A program made the position numbers and the translations under genes. From positions 62,001 to 126,000 of the forward strand of contig NZ_JAYJJW010000002.1 in assembly GCF_035481675.1 (NCBI RefSeq): a DNA stretch of 64,000 nt, written 5' to 3'. This stretch comes from Alteriqipengyuania_B sp035481675. GTDB lineage: Bacteria > Pseudomonadota > Alphaproteobacteria > Sphingomonadales > Sphingomonadaceae. The notes beneath the pieces were generated by a model, which was not told the origin of the DNA, searched no databases, and saw nothing but the letters and a program-made list of their open reading frames with translations. This document shows, one piece after another, positions 63,055 through 64,000 of the stretch. Numbering within the stretch: the first letter of the stretch is position 1; every line of letters starts with the position of its first letter.

Positions 63055-64000
63055 TCAATGCGCGGCGTCCCAGCTGGGCCCGGTGCCGATCTCTATGCCG
63101 AGCGGTACGCTGAGCTCCACGGCGGGCAGGGCGGCTTCGGCCATGACGCGCTCGATCACCGGGCCGGCGGCGGCAACGTCGCCTTCCGGCAGCTCGAACA
63201 CCAGCTCGTCGTGCACCTGCAACAGCATGCGTACATTGGGCAGGCCGGCGTCGGCGAGGGCGGGGAGCATGCGCACCATGGCCCGCTTGATGATGTCGGC
63301 GCTGGTGCCTTGGATCGGCGCGTTGATCGCGGCGCGCTCGCTGCCCTGCTGTTCGGCCTGGTTCTTGGAATTGATGCGCGGGAACCACGTCTTGCGCCCG
63401 AACAGCGTTTCGGAATAGCCGCGCGCCCGCACCGTCTCCATCGTTTCGGCGATGTAGCGCTGGATGCCGGGGAAACGCTCGAAATAGCGGTCTATCATCG
63501 CCTGCGCCTCGTCCGCCTCCACGCCCAGCCTTCCGGCCAGTCCCCAGCGCGAAATGCCATAGAGAATGGCGAAGTTGATCGTCTTCGCCTGGGCCCGGGT
63601 ATCGCGCGTGACCTCGCCGTACATTTCCTGGGCGGTGCGGTTGTGGATGTCCTCGCCTTTCGCGAAAGCATCCTTCAGCGCGTCGACATCGGCCATGTGC
63701 GCCGCCAGCCGCAATTCGATCTGGCTGTAGTCGGCGGCGAGCAGCACGTTGCCCTTTTCCGGCACGAACGCCTCGCGGATCTGGCGGCCGATGGCGGTGC
63801 GGATCGGGATGTTCTGCAGGTTCGGATCGGTCGAGGAGAGGCGCCCGGTCTGCGCGCCGACCAGGCTGTAGCTGGTGTGGACACGGCCGGTATCGGGATT
63901 GATCGCGGCCTGCAGCGCGTCGGTATAGGTGCTGCGCAGCTTGGTCAGCTGGCGCCATTCCAGCACCTTGCGCGCGATCGGCACGCCTTGCGCTTCCAGC
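63055..64000 (-). CDS. polA: DNA polymerase I, C-terminal part (cut by window edge)
   Basis: The last ~315 codons of DNA polymerase I, which fills gaps and removes RNA primers; the start lies beyond the right edge. The polymerase-domain motifs are complete here: TGRLSSTDPNLQNIPIRT, LLAADYSQIELRLAAHMADV (motif A, Asp), KTINFAILYGISRWGLAGRL (motif B), and LLQVHDELVFELPE (motif C, His-Asp). It ends in PSWDAAH. Exonuclease domains are outside the window. Confidence 0.96.
   Translation of the reverse strand, partial: LEAQGVPIARKVLEWRQLTKLRSTYTDALQAAINPDTGRVHTSYSLVGAQTGRLSSTDPNLQNIPIRTAIGRQIREAFVPEKGNVLLAADYSQIELRLAAHMADVDALKDAFAKGEDIHNRTAQEMYGEVTRDTRAQAKTINFAILYGISRWGLAGRLGVEADEAQAMIDRYFERFPGIQRYIAETMETVRARGYSETLFGRKTWFPRINSKNQAEQQGSERAAINAPIQGTSADIIKRAMVRMLPALADAGLPNVRMLLQVHDELVFELPEGDVAAAGPVIERVMAEAALPAVELSVPLGIEIGTGPSWDAAH

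Overview
The window is a stretch of high-GC chromosome from an alphaproteobacterium. It most resembles Sphingomonadales, and probably the Erythrobacteraceae. That placement rests on gene families and arrangement: NAD-type glutamate dehydrogenase, a DUF4167 protein, an rnd-lptC-lptA cluster, leuS-lptE-holA, a bacterial CDC48-type ATPase, and the common use of GTG and TTG starts. It is inferred, because no 16S rRNA or marker search is available here. I see no rRNA or tRNA gene, CRISPR array, prophage or intact insertion sequence. About 60 protein genes are packed tightly, often with overlapping stop and start codons (ATGA, GTGA, TTGA, TGATG).

Layout. 1-6.2 kb: the 5' part of NAD-glutamate dehydrogenase, a TPR protein, two alpha/beta hydrolases, a PhoD-like phosphatase, and a coupled three-gene operon of two membrane proteins and a Cro/C1-type regulator. 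6.3-9.7 kb: a threonine-rich leader peptide and thrS, a TauE-type permease, and a 265-bp MITE-like repeat. 9.7-16.5 kb: agmatine deiminase, an M28 peptidase lipoprotein, then glnE-bcp-DUF455. 16.6-27.2 kb: an M23 peptidase, an acyl-CoA ligase, galU, murA, several lipoproteins and small regulators, and phaB. 27.3-36.5 kb: leuS-lptE-holA facing rnd-lptC-lptA-nucleotidyltransferase, then ung and a double-HD phosphohydrolase. 36.5-45.7 kb: a glycine-rich membrane protein, gltB-gltD, and a BON-MscS channel. 45.8-53.9 kb: ppa, hisS, prfA, prmC, DUF4167, lnt, metK. 53.9-64 kb: a GbsR/MarR operon with a perfect palindrome, a scoA/scoB operon interrupted by two lipoprotein genes, a CDC48 ATPase with a probable small RNA upstream, an MscS channel, and the 3' part of polA.

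How the genes work together. Nitrogen assimilation is well represented (glutamate dehydrogenase, glnE, gltBD), as are translation (thrS, leuS, hisS, prfA, prmC, metK) and envelope building (murA, galU, lptE, lptC, lptA, lnt, M23 peptidase). Most of the region is ordinary housekeeping DNA. The best unusual signals are: (1) a 23-codon leader peptide with seven consecutive Thr codons before thrS, whose promoter is placed so that the transcript would begin at or next to its AUG; (2) a MITE inserted into a CTAG that carried the stop codons of two convergent genes, leaving both intact; (3) two lipoprotein genes coupled into the scoA/scoB operon; (4) the 3' end of hisS, whose base and codon use differ from the rest; (5) a candidate CU-rich small RNA upstream of the CDC48 gene; (6) small regulator operons with clear operator-like repeats. 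I found no convincing large new defence or biosynthetic system.
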